Source: Lethocerus indicus (taxonomy: Eukaryota; Arthropoda; Insecta; Hemiptera; Belostomatidae). Taken from it: a stretch of 64,000 nt of DNA. A model generated the notes under the pieces. It worked only from the letters and a program-made list of their open reading frames with translations. It searched no databases and was not told the DNA's origin. The DNA lies in NCBI GenBank assembly GCA_019843655.1, contig JACDQD010000106.1, positions 1,736,001 through 1,800,000 on the forward strand, given 5' to 3'. A program made the translations under genes and the position numbers. This document shows, piece after piece, positions 34,960 through 47,200 of the stretch. Numbering within the stretch: position 1 is the first letter of the stretch; the number at the start of each line of letters is the position of its first letter.

Positions 34960-37900
34960 ACCGCATATTCTATTGGCGACCCCGGTACCGCGGAAGGCCA
35001 TCGTCGGTAGCCGCTCAACTTCCAGTCGTTTACCCGGCAGTTCTGATCGTATTGCCACTTGAAAATATTTTTCTTTATGTCGGCTGAAACTTAAAAATAG
35101 GCACATTTTTATTAATGGCTGTCTCGATTAAGCCGACAAAACGCCTGAGAGACAGTAATAAGCCGGCTATACGACATATAATACTTTGAACAGGTTTAAC
35201 AATTGAATAAACTATTCCCTGTTTCGAATTATTTTACGAAATAAGGCGTACAAGAAATTTTGAACTTAGCGGAGAGAGATTTTAAAAAATTGATGTTCCA
35301 ACGTCCAACGATAGTAATTCGCACCTCGAAAATTATTTATACACGCCCTATCGCACTGACCAATCAGAAAACAGGCTCAATCCGATCATAAATTTGGTTC
35401 TTACCCCAAATAAATCTGAATGGGCTTTTTCAGACGGCAATAAATAGGTACAAGTAAAATAAAAACAATATGCAAAACATAAAATCTTCCAAAGGGGAGT
35501 TTTCAGCGGCGATATTTCAAACGCAATCAGAATGCTTGTATCCGAATCCCGAAAATATATTGGGGTTTGCTAATGGCATTCCGAATATCTTATATATATC
35601 TGTGGGTGTGTGTGTTTTTATTGTTCTGGGTTAAAAAAAATTTTTATTAGGGAGGGTAGCCGCGACTATTTAATACATATCTAATTGAACGATCTCCGTA
35701 TATTCCGATATTGATGCCAATTCGAAGCAATAATTTTGTAAATCTTCTTTAGAAACCACAGTTCAATACGAGATAGCCCCTCGGTCATTTTTATTTATGG
35801 ACTTTAAAGCATCCAAAAGCTCAATTCAATTTACACCAATTTTTCTGTCGTACGGTTTGGACACTTGGTATGGATTATGTGAAATTATAAAATGAAAAGA
35901 GGGGACACTATACTTTTTTCCGGGCTAATATTTAATTTCGTTACTATTCCGTTATCCGCAAATTTTTCCAAGAAGTTGATTTCAATGGAGGGTTATTGAT
36001 AACCCTCGCCAAATTCAAAAATAAAAATTTCCTGTAAGGAACAAAAAACGTGGAGGTTAACCGGCCGAGGACCTAATTTATTTAAAGGGCGGTCAATAAG
36101 TCAGATTACGGACTTCTTTTTTTAGTTCAGCCTCTCATCTTGGGATCGCGACCAAGGACTAATACGCGCGTCACCGAATAGGAAGGACGGTCTTCTTCAG
36201 CAGGAGAGATCGCCGATAATGGGGATGCGATAAATAATATGCGAAAGAGGGTGCGAAAGGTCAAAGTTGGTTGGGAAGTATACTAACTGTGTATATACAT
36301 AGAAAGTAAGAGCGGGATGAGGCGCCCTCGATGTGGCCGGTGTCTGTGGGACAGCCCGCCCAAGGCGATATCAGAGAGCGACCTGTTTTCTGGCCCTCAC
36401 GTCCAACAACCAAGGCCGAACTCGATCCACAACTTTCCTCCGGGTATCATTCTCACAGTGGCCCCTCTCTCCCTCCCTCCCTCCCTCTCTCTCAATCACC
36501 CTGTTTACTGTTCCCAACTGCCAATTTATTATTTCGATGTTTGGCACGGATGTTGGCCTCACGTACCCGTCGATTCTATTAGATTAGGAACGGGTCAAAA
36601 CAACACCTCTCTCTTCGTCAGCAGAGTGAACCGAACGCGATGATTGCCACGAATTGCCGTCCCATTTCATTTTAAATCTACAGTACAGTCCCGGATCACT
36701 GCATGTGCACCCCTCACAACGGCAATGACAGTCCTTCAGGGTCGACGTCCTTGATGCGGGTCTTGTCCAGAATTTGTCTTCCCTTCTTCGGATTCGTGAT
36801 CTTGAGATATAATAGAAATAGAAATCGGGAATAATAAGCGGCCATTGGCGTAAGCCTTGGACACGTCAGTCAGATTGGAACGAATAAAAAAATGTCTTCT
36901 TCCCGGTTCCGTTGTCGTGTCAGACTTCTGTTACTCATAACTGGTTTTCGTAAATTAATTCGTTCGCCTGCAAAGGCCGCAATACATAAAACACGCATAC
37001 AATAGGGGGGCGCACGTTTACACCTCGTATGTTGTATATACCGTTTATCTGTAATTTTTATGTATATACATTAAGATTTCATTTTTAATTTATACAAGTA
37101 AATCAAGAATGATACGCGCAATAAGAATAAAATCATTACTAAAATCGAGTCAGAATAGTCCGTTATCGGAGGAAAGAAGTGTCCTGAAAGTGTAGAATCA
37201 CCTGTATCAGTTGTTGACACAGGACGCAGTTCGAAAATAAGGATATCAATTTGTTTTGTATGGGAAAAGGCGCTGTGGCTGTGTCATGTAGGACAATTGT
37301 CCTGGCGATTAATAGCGCTGCGCTGCACTGCTTTATAAGAAAGTTATTCGCAATTAGTCATTCGAAAGGATAAAGCAGATTCAATTGAAACAGAGCTTTT
37401 TATCATCATCCCATTTGCTTACCAAATTGCCTTTCTCACTATCCCACGCTTCACTCCATGGCACCACATTTATTATAGAATATTTAATGAAATGTTTCAA
37501 TTCATATTCAATTAAATTATACTTTTCTCTAATTAGAGAAAATGACGAAAACATAATGTACTCGTATATATATTACGTTCCTCGGTTACTTGATTCAGAT
37601 ATCGTCCTCATTATTCTGTGAATTTTCAGCACCCGATAATCAATTTAAATTGACCCCCGAGCGGCGAGATTTACTGCGCACGCCTCGGAATTAACGACGG
37701 CTGAATAGTGCTGGAGAATTCAATTGGTCATAAAAGTAAAATCGAAACGGGCCTTTGGGAAACGGACGTGCAGATGTGGATTTCATTATACGGCCATATG
37801 TCGTTAGCCGGTTTCAATAAATTCAAACTAATGAAGATGATAATTTTGAAATCGCCTTACGCCGAGGATCCTGAGAATGACAACTTTTCCGGACATGCTT

Positions 37901-39300
37901 GTCTTCAGGATGTGCAGAAATGCAGGCGGACTCGAGTTTACGCAGATTTTCGAAAGCTTGGGGGATTGGGAATTCGTGAGAAATTCCGACCTAATTGGGG
38001 ACCGGACTCGAGACCTTTTTAAGCGGTCATATCCGTGAAACTACTTTTGCGAATATTTTCAATAAAATCGGTCGTTTTTAAATGTATCATTTTTAATTAT
38101 TTAACGAGAAAAAATTCTCACGGAGCAGAAGGGAACTTTCTCTGTGCTACTATACAGATGGACAGTAATTTATTGTTGCCTAACAATTTTTAATATTATT
38201 TTATAAATTGAAGTCAGTAATTGTTTTGTCCCTCCATACACCCAACTGGCAACTTCCTCGGTGGCTGCTAGTGAAACGTTCTCGCGGCTACTTTCCTCTC
38301 ATCCCCAACCTTTTAGCCGAGTATCTTCCTCAACAGAACCTGCTTCGAGATTCGATCAGTGAATCCATTATTTGACCGAAAGCCAAACGGGGAAACTTGC
38401 CTTTGCCGGATGTCCTTTATTATGTCGGTTACGTCGTTCATTACCTTCTTACATACACAAGTTTCGCATTCCCGAGTCGCTGCAGAACGCGGCAGGAAAA
38501 AAAAGCGTCCATTCCTGCGGGTCCGTTCCAGGATGCATAAGTATCAATTTCATTCGATGATTATTTGGTGAAATCCCCAAATACATTTGCTTAGGTACTA
38601 ATTTTCAACTGCCCCCTTGTTTTATATACCATCAGTTCGATCTGTTTGTTAGCTCCCTGGAACACTGGCGACATTGTAATGTACGAAGTCGTGATCTTGT
38701 CAAAAGTTTTTTCATATTATAATATTTATCGTTACCTGACATAGGTTAAAGATAATAACAAACAATCGACATTTTAATTTCTCATCTTTTCTTTCCATCC
38801 ATTCTTTAATCTCGATATCGTACTAATATACTTGTCTGGAGTTGTCAATGCAGATCGTTCCTGTGATTCTTAGTCTCGCTGGCCAGATTCTTATAAAAGA
38901 GGTAATATGTTAAAATGGATTATTTATTTTAAAGTGACCGAGATGAGAGTGACTCATAATTAGAACAATAATGATAATTGTGCGATAGTTGATACCAGTA
39001 GTAGGGTTATGTGAATAGGTAATCGGCCGGTTGAGGACCCAACACCTACTCAAATAGTCGATGGCTTTCTCCCTCACTCTCTTCCTCGCTCTGTCTCTCT
39101 CACCGACTGTGCCAACTAATAAAACAGCCTACGGATTGTGTTTAATAGTTGATTTATAGAGGGTGGATTATTTGCTCCCCTTTTGTCCCGAGAACTGTGT
39201 CAATATCGGCAGCTGTCGGCGACAGCGTCCATCCCCACCGCATAAATTAAACTGAAGCGGTAACGGTCTTCATTCGGGTCGCGAGGATGCAATGCACTGT
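34960..39300. other. Noncoding DNA; one 104-codon frame noted
   Basis: AT-rich. A palindrome GAGGGTTAT-TG-ATAACCCTC lies at 35988-36007, and a CCCTCCCTCCCTCCCT run (quadruplex on the minus strand) at 36471-36486. The plus frame 37708-38022 (GTG start, 104 codons, protein-like but unrecognised) has no splice support. No RNA gene is seen. Confidence 0.5.
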
Positions 39301-39304
39301 CTGT

Positions 39305-39637
39305 TTAAAGTTTATAATGCTCTGTAAAATATGTGAAATTGTTCGAATTATTAGTGGCCGCTCTCACTTCTGAGTGCTGGCGGGCTTTCGGTCGTTCCGC
39401 CATACGCTGTAGCATTTCGTTAGTACCACGGGTAAGACCAGTCACTATATCTATGTCGTGAAATTGAAAATGTTTGCTTTCGAAGAGATAATGGTAGGGC
39501 TCTTGTGATGGGGCTGCATTCGGAATCTCCGCCGCAACCGCCGAAACCGCCGTTTCCACAGATGCTGAAAGAGACTCGCTGCTTGTTCTCGTCGGAATTC
39601 GCATAAGATGGTGATCATAAGACCTCCTCGGCCGCAT
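39305..39637 (-). CDS. 110-codon minus-strand open frame, possible exon
   Basis: The frame starts with a true ATG at 39637 and ends in TAA. Part way in, the minus strand reads GAGTCTCTTTCAG (ending near 39565), a reasonable splice acceptor, after which the peptide continues ASVETAVSAVAAEIPNAAP and later TNEMLQRMAERPKARQ. The amino-acid mix after this point looks like ordinary protein, with His, Asp and Phe and without low complexity. I do not recognise a domain. It could be a terminal exon on the minus strand or a chance frame. Confidence 0.17.
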   Translation of the reverse strand: MRPRRSYDHHLMRIPTRTSSESLSASVETAVSAVAAEIPNAAPSQEPYHYLFESKHFQFHDIDIVTGLTRGTNEMLQRMAERPKARQHSEVRAATNNSNNFTYFTEHYKL

Positions 39638-40237
39638 ATACCGGTCGGCGTATCAGGGGGCGCCGTTCGGAATCGCTCCCGCAGATTTTATCGGTGACCT
39701 GCGCCGAAGCGCTATCGGACAGAGTGCTCGTAATTGGGCTTCTCGGGCCGGGTCCTTTACTGCCGACTTCGAGGGGCACCTCGACGGCGGTCTCGGCAAT
39801 AAAACGGTGGTGGAGGGCTCGCCACTGGGTTTATTACCAGGGGGTGGGGGGTGGGAGTCCAACGGCAATAAGATCATATCTGAAATGATGTAAGCCGGCC
39901 CGCTCTCGGCGGCCCGATATCAATTAAGTTGTCGATACCGATTGCCGGCCCCGTAAAGTCTACATCTGCCGGTCGCGGGGTCCGACCGTAACTTTTAAGT
40001 TGCAACAATCCAGGAGCCGTACAGTCCCGGCCGGACAGTGTTTTAACGCTGTCCAAGATTAACCCGGGAATATTAGAAACCTTGTTTCCCTAAAACGGGT
40101 TCGAGAGAGTTGGAAATATCATAATTCTTACGACCTTCAATCTCCGTTCGCTGTTTTAGTGTTATTCTAGAGAAGTTTCGGCTTCTCAATCGGTGAGGGA
40201 AAGAAGTGCAGACAGAACCACATCGGTAGCCGAATTC

Positions 40238-40279
40238 GCAAGAAGGGTTTTTTCCCCAGCGATCCACTGTCTCCGGACA
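40238..40279 (+). repeat. Copy 1 of a short repeat shared with 59814-59854
   Basis: GCAAGAAGG, a T-rich run and then CCACTGTCTCCGGACA match the segment at 59814-59854 in the same order and spacing, with about eight differences in 42 bases. The last 16 bases are identical. The other copy directly follows the decayed LINE coding end at 59812, so this copy may be a stray 3' fragment of the same element family. The flanks do not align further by eye. Confidence 0.45.
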
Positions 40280-40410
40280 GTGACTGGGTTTTTCCCTCTG
40301 CGAGGTTTTTTCCACGGTAATTTACTTTATACTGTAATTCTTACTCTTGTAGTTAATTTTTCTCTGGATGCGACAGCTGTTGAACTTAACCGGTATACCT
40401 GTTTTCAGGA

Positions 40411-40648
40411 ACCGTCATCTGGACGTCCGAGCACCGCCGTCGGCATGGCGGCTAATTGGCGGCTCCCGCTCCACGAAAACTCAGGAAGTGGTACCGGCCC
40501 GATGCGGTTAAACGAGGGTAGCCCAGAGATCTTTGATCTCTATCTTGATCTCCGAGGAGATCTGCCGTGCCCATCTCAGTCTAGACGCCCCCTCAACCCT
40601 TTTAAAGCCTGCACGCGCTGCACACCTCCCCTCGGCCTAATTGTTTAA
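40411..40648 (+). CDS. Candidate terminal exon after a CTGTTTTCAG acceptor
   Basis: A classic acceptor (CCTGTTTTCAG, ending 40410) opens a 78-codon segment that ends in TAA at 40646-40648. The peptide begins EPSSGRPSTAVGMAANWRLP and ends in a Cys-containing FKACTRCTPP stretch. The frame is also open upstream of the acceptor to 40193, so the splice site is not needed to keep it open. I recognise no domain. It could be a 3' terminal exon, but no upstream exon or poly(A) signal close by supports it. Confidence 0.2.
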
Positions 40649-41905
40649 CAATATTTGAGATATGTTCAAGGCGAGACGCCCAAAAATATTTGTAGTAACC
40701 TGCTACTTTTATTATATTACTGAACACAAAATAGCGGTACGGTAAGATGAGAATAAATACTGTCAGTGTGGAGGTAAGATATGCTTACGGGGGATTCGGA
40801 TTATCATCACTCATGCTATATATCTGGCGGCAGTTAAGCCAATGTCCTGACAATGATTCATCTGCTGGTGACACTGGTGTAAGTATCCAACATTGCTGGC
40901 CCAGACGAGGGCGTTTACGGATTGAAGCACACACTGTTCTACTTTACCACAATGCCTACTTCACCTGGAATATTACTTTTACTTTGGAATTCTGAAGTCA
41001 TAGAATAAATTAAATGTACATAATAAATTTAAATAGGGCCACGCCTGTTGTTTGCATTTGAAAGAAAGAACAAATAAAAGTAGTCGTTTATGTGTCTGTG
41101 AGGGTGAACCTTACGATTATTTTCTCATTATATTTCTTCATAACGAGGACATTCATATATACTGAAGTTAAATTGTAGCAGAACGAAAAAGGAATCTTGG
41201 GCCATATTTGTCTAGATTGTCATCACTAATAACGACGTGTAACACGTGCCCCCAATTTCCTTCCCATTTTCTATATTAAGTAAGAAAACGGAAAGCCGCG
41301 GCAAAAACTTGCTGCAGTTTAATACTGGTGATATTAGGCGGTGATAAGGAACTCGGAAACGGGACCACAAAAAACTTTCTCTTTGGCTCAATTTGAGATG
41401 GCGGAGAGATTAAATTTTGTGAAGGGCTGCGGTTGAGAGGGGTGCGGTGCTCACGTGATGAGACCGGCCGGAAGACGATCATTGGCCGATCATAATCAGT
41501 CCGGTAAACGGGTCCGAATTCGCAACCTGTTCACCGTCTGGGGCAGGTACTACAATATAAGAGCAGGTAAAAATAGTAGGGAAAAACATTTATAGTGTCT
41601 GAAAGAAAGATCAATATAATAGTGTAAATAAATAATTAAAACAAAAGGTAAGTCATTTTGAAAGATTCGGCAGGAAAAAATTTTGTTTGATTCAAGTATT
41701 ATTGGAATGCCAGGCAAGAATTAAAATCTTTCGCCATCGATAATTTCAATTGTTTTACAATATGTTCTTCATAGTGGCCCTAATATTTAGCCGCAAGTAA
41801 TATTTATATTAAATTAATTGCAAGATGAATTGCTGAAAAATCTATACTTTACGATGATAGCTTCAATGGTGGATTAATTGATAAAAGAAATACGTTTAAT
41901 TCAAA
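40649..41905. other. Noncoding DNA, nothing supported
   Basis: AT-rich to the right, with a strong donor-like AAAG|GTAAGT near 41648 that has no open exon before it. No gene is visible. Confidence 0.5.
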
Positions 41906-41908
41906 CAG

Positions 41909-42120
41909 GTGTGTCCTCGCTTGGGCGATACAAAAGCGGCTATTTTTTTGTCTCTCTCTAATCACCGTCGAAGAAAGGACGCGAGCATTCTTATCCAATT
42001 AATTCAAGAGCGACTAGACACAGCCGGCGACAAGTGTTCACCGGCCCAAGTGTTCACCGGCGGTATCCGGAATTCATTTTATATTCAACCCAGTGCCGAT
42101 AACTCTCCCGGCCACCTCCG
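41909..42120 (+). CDS. Candidate internal exon with internal 16-bp tandem repeat
   Basis: The segment follows an AG acceptor (TTCAAACAG, ending 41908) and ends at CCG|GTAGGT (GT at 42121-42122). It holds 70 open codons plus two bases, and the in-frame stop lies inside the donor, as expected for a real exon boundary. The peptide includes KDASILIQLIQERLDTAGDK, which could be an amphipathic helix. The acceptor's pyrimidine tract is weak. A 16-base unit, CAAGTGTTCACCGGCC, is repeated once in tandem (42031-42062) with one mismatch. Because 16 is not a multiple of three, such a duplication would shift the frame unless it is ancestral. No protein family is recognised. Confidence 0.22.
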
Positions 42121-43380
42121 GTAGGTATATCGCTGCAGTATGTTGATTAACTGCAGTGAAATGGTTATCTCGCCTTGAAATTAAATTATAAATCTTGCCA
42201 ACGTGCCGGCGGTGCGACCCGCCGACTGGTGAAGGCCGGCCGATTGTGCCCAGAAGAGAGCGAAGCTTACTCGACAAACTGTCAACCGAGTTCTGAGCGA
42301 GAGCCCGCCCGCCTATAAACTGTCGAGGATAGTTGAATGTCGAAATTCACCGAAAATGTCGATGTCCAAACTTCAAAACGGAACATAAAACTGATATCAG
42401 AACGGGTCACAAGTAGAAACAACGCCAGAAAATATTTATGAAAAGTTCGATACAAAATTCGCTGTCAGTGGAATGGAGACTAAAAATGTTGGGAAACATT
42501 TATTATTATTTTATGTTTTTATTTAACAAAAAAAATACTACCGTGGACCGATATCGATCGAATCGAGGGGGGTGCCACCAAATTTGGCCAATGGGCCCCT
42601 GTTAAATCCAGCCAGTGGGCGTTTGGAATTATCGTGAATTTGAATTATACATATTGTGAACACAGTTGTGACCAACATGTATTGGAGGAGTACCATTAGT
42701 ATTGGCGATGGCTCCCAAAGGAATAAAATATAAATAGGCACTCTGAGTAGGATTGTCGTACCTATAATTATCGGCGTAAGAAACAGAGACTCTGTAAAAT
42801 AATCTGTATTTATATTAGATCATTCCTAAATTTTTATCAATCCGAAATATTAATTAAAGTGATACATGTTGAAAGAAACACAATTCTTATCTATCCTTAT
42901 TTATCCACCAGTATTTGAAGTCTTACGTAAAATTCGAATGATATTCTAGTCGATTCATCTTCCAGTCAAAAATGCTTAATGTTCCCGCTGACATTTAGGA
43001 TCTCTCCTTTCGTAACTCAATTTATCCTTTTTGTTCCACTCGTGTCTCTTCGCAATCCCTCCACCTAAAACACTCTTCCAAGTCCCACCGTGAAACATCG
43101 TATTTTGCCCGCTACTTTTTTTTCAAACATGAAATACACGCTAACCGCAAGAGGTTTCTAATGAGCACGTTTCATAATTCCTTAAATTATACACCCGTCA
43201 CAACGGCCGGCTCTTTACCGCGCCCTATTACATTTACCGTTTAAAGCGTCACGGGGACACTAAACGAAGCCTCGGAGGAGGTACTGTGGTGCATTCGCAT
43301 TCGAAAGACCGTTCAGTTTGCAAACAGGGCTTCGTTGCGCCCATTTAATAATTCACCTACAAAGGACATCGGTCGGGAGG
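42121..43380. other. Noncoding DNA, nothing supported
   Basis: No exon, RNA gene or repeat stands out in this mostly AT-rich stretch. Confidence 0.5.
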
Positions 43381-43558
43381 TAAGGCGGGCGCGACAGAAA
43401 GGGCGGCCGTTACGCGCATTAGCGCTCGGAATTACGGCGGGGGGCATTTCGTATAATAAATGCAAATAGAGCCGGCGGTCGGACCTCGCAACCGACTATC
43501 CGACTTTTTGACGTTTTATTTATGCAAATAACACCGGGGGGGTTGGTGGGTGAGGGGG
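43381..43558. promoter_or_regulatory. CpG-rich block with two POU octamers and a G-rich tract
   Basis: Two perfect ATGCAAAT octamers lie at 43460-43467 and 43522-43529 in the same orientation, 62 bases apart. They sit in a CpG-rich block within AT-rich surroundings. A quadruplex-capable run (G7, GG, GGG, G5) follows at 43536-43558. Six octamers occur in the whole window, where about two are expected. This looks like an enhancer or conserved noncoding element, but there is no direct proof. Confidence 0.35.
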
Positions 43559-44100
43559 TTCGAATACCTATCTTTTCCATGCGGAAATCGGCCTACGCGT
43601 GGAAAAATTTCGCGCGGCTCCCATAAATCGGTGCAGGGAGAACGTTTATCTTTTACATAATTAATGTTTATTATGATTGAGGGGGGAGCACTCTTGTCCC
43701 TCCAGTATAGTACACTTGCTAGAAATACGGCCGCCCCACACTCACCCAACACTTTCATCCATTATCCCCGCCGTAATTCAGACGAGATAAATTTATCGAT
43801 ATTTAATGAACCATTACTGAGGTGTTATATACAACACTTACAAATTTCAAACTGCCCGAATACCCCACTCGAGCAGATCTTTTTTTCTGTGTCCAACGCC
43901 TGAGAGTTCCTCCAGCATTAAAGCCAAACATAACCATCCAGATACTGCTTTTCACAGACTCTGATTGTACTTGGTACTAGCAGTCTAAAATTTAGGCCTA
44001 ATTGATTATTAAAATTCATCCGTTTGTCATAATTAGGTTTTCCTCAAAGGTTGTTCGGTCGGAAAGTGGATAGTATATGAATGGAACTATGTGGTAGAGG

Positions 44101-44204
44101 GGGGGTTATTAGACGGCTTATTAGCGGATCTAATGTATATTGCCGGCAATAGGGAAGAGCCCAATAATGGATTCGTCAGGGTCGGCGAAACTTCCATGAT
44201 TTGA
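44101..44204 (+). repeat. Copy 1 of a diverged repeat shared with 53432-53554
   Basis: The copies share GGGGTTATTAG, then after a variable gap GT[A/G]TATTGCCGGC[A/G]AT[A/G]GGGAAGAG, then a looser match ending in GTCGG. Both copies are open in one frame across the core. This one reads YIAGNREEPNNGFVRVGETS before TGA at 44202-44204. The differences in the RVG.TS part are mostly at third positions, so the ancestor may have been coding. No transposon family is recognised. Confidence 0.4.
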
Positions 44205-47200
44205 TGATTACGATCAAATTACGACGACGTAGAAAGTCTATTAAGGTGCCTTGTGGGAGCGTATTGGCGTTTAAATTTTTAGTGGTATTCTTCAAGTTTA
44301 TTATTATACTCTGATAAGTGCTGCTTCGACAGTTCTCTGAGTATTTGAAAGATTGTGTACCTCTCGCGGGACGTATTCGGCATATGACTAGGCCTTTTTT
44401 ATAACTTTGCCTAACGTTACTGGATATAGTCATTAGTAGTGGTCTCGGTTAGTGCTGTTGATTACTATTAGGAGTCGTTTGAGGTTTCGGTTATCCCTGA
44501 GTACTCTGAGTGCCCCGAGAGCAGAACTTGGCAGTTAATATTACGGAACTAATCATTTTCAAAAATAATCGGATGCCAAATGATTTTTCAAACTCTTCCT
44601 GACCACCCCGCAAGTACTTTGAACTGTGAAAGAGATTCCGAGATTAACATTCGCTACGCCTGGTTTTCGTTTTCAAAAGCGATTAGGAAAATTGATGTTT
44701 CTCAAATATGTATCTCAAATGTTTTTCAAAACAAGGTAACATGGCGTATATTTGCAGTGATCATGGATACAGAAATTCTAGCAAATTGTTTAGTACTTCA
44801 TAATACCGGCTACCACTGTATAAGTTGTAACTTTATAATCATCGCAAATTTAAAACTAAAACACATGTAGCGGCAGGTAGACGTTTGATGAATGAATGAG
44901 GTAAAACACATACCTGTATTTTAAATATTGAGATAAATTATCGAGAACATAACGGCGCCTCCATTTAAATCTTAATTTCAACCTTTCCTCATGGCACTTG
45001 CAAATGAAACTGTACAAGAATGTTAGGTAGAAAATATTAGCGCGAATTCTTTTTAATGCGGCAGCAGTTAGTTGGATAAATGCTGTTTCGTTTGAAAGCG
45101 ATGGGTTGTAGCGGTCGGTATATTTAAAAGGTCGGCCCGGAGTCTCGAATATTGGCCGACACGAAATACTACTCGTTGGGTTGATTTCCCCGAAATTTGG
45201 GACGCAACGAGGCGTGACGAGCAGTCCCAACTAAGTTTCGATTGCGTCACACACAACGGGGGCGTAGCGCTCTTTTACTTCGCGTACACGGGGCCTCAAT
45301 ATTAATGAAAAACCCGTAAAATAACCAACCTTCAATCGTATTTACGATTGTTACGAAATACAAACGGATTTGGAGAATCGAACAGAGGTCAAAATGTAAC
45401 AATGGGACAGGACAACATTTCTGAAGCCCACACTAATTTTGTATTTATTTATTTCTAAACTAAAATTAAACGATGAAAACGTATTTATGAAAATACCCAG
45501 TCATCATTGTAACGAATGATAAACGTTTTAAATATAAAAGACTTCGTAAAAGGCCTCTGTTGTAGCTTCCTAGACTGGAAACTGTGTTTAATCAGGACGG
45601 AAGAACAACCACGTCGCACGGTCGTTGAGGGTGGGAAGTGGTTAACAAGCAGCTTTGATACCATCTGTAACTTCACGGAATGTTGAAGTCACGATGGATT
45701 CATTACAAAGTTTATCTTTTAACACTAATTTCATTATTGTTATTAATCTAAATTTATCTGTTTTTACCGGATGGCTCCGGTTCGAGGCCGGTTATATGCG
45801 ATAACGACGTCCGAGAAATCGGGCTTATCTCTGGGTCGTAATAGCCCGTCCGGGGGGCTCCTAAAAAATTTATATTTTATGCCTCGCGGTTGAAACTCGC
45901 GTCTTTCGGTAATAGAATTCTAGACTTTTATGATACCCGATGGGTTCAAATGACAGCCCTAAATGACCCCCGGATCTGATCAGATCCTCGGCGAGCGATA
46001 GCCCGGGTTAACTGGGCGATCTACTACATAACAGGTATCATTATTGACATCGGTCCAAGACGTAAAACTGTAACGAGCTGTGTATTTTTTCCTCGAAGGG
46101 AATCACCGGCGGCGGAATAATGGTAGCCGCGAAAATGGCCGCGAACCGAACCGCCCGATCCCCTTGTATGGAATCGAAAAATCAATCGGCATTCGCGGCG
46201 GGGTACGCCGCCGGAAAAAAAATATTGCGAGAACTGAAAAAAGAAATCTGAAATAATCTTGCCATATTGAGTGAAACGAATTCTTATAAGAAATATCTCA
46301 CTTTACGCTGCCACATTTTTCGGAGTCGATGCATCACGAAGCCGAATAGGATTACGACCTTTTGCGATATTATTTGTACTATTGGTTTATGTTTAATAAA
46401 TAAAAGCTAAGCATGTTTAACATTAGAATTCATTACATGTTCCAGTATATTTTTATAACTTATACTTAAGCACTGATTATATGTAGTAATTTTCCCCCGC
46501 AATTTTTTGTTTCCTATCCAAATAATGACCTCAACTACTGCACCGAGACTTATTAACATGGGTAATCTTGCCATTATGGGGTGACAATAACTATTATTCC
46601 TCGGTAATGGTGCAGCTGAACGCATACAAAATTCATCCCATATTTATTCCACTCTCGTACACATATAATTATCTGTTTATACTGCAGGATTAAAATTTGT
46701 TTTACACGGTTATTAATTTAACACTTTCAAGACCGGCCGTCATTTTAGTATAAGACAGTTTACATCATTTTTTTTTAAATTGGGCCAACAAACGAAATAC
46801 TTCCAACCTGTTCTGATGTTACTAGGAACATGCAAGATTATTAGATGCGGATGAGTTAGAATTAAATCGAGCCTGTGGAATGTATTTTCGGGGTTTGTTA
46901 TTATCTGTTGAAGCGCATGCATTTTTCGCCTCAGATCAGCTGGAAAATGTTGTGATTAATTATAATAATATTCCTTATAAATATTGATGTTAAGTTGGCA
47001 TAAAAACATATATATCTTTTTGTTCAGTTTACTAAGGGCGCCTCAATTTCCGTAAATGTGGTTTTTCTGTGTTTCATAATATTAAAAAATTAGATACCAA
47101 ATTCAGAAAACTTTCCCTAGAGTACCAGAGTTCGGTTTCCATTATCACTCTAGAGCTTGAATGAAATAAAGAATAAAGAGAAACATGGCGCTTAGTTGAA

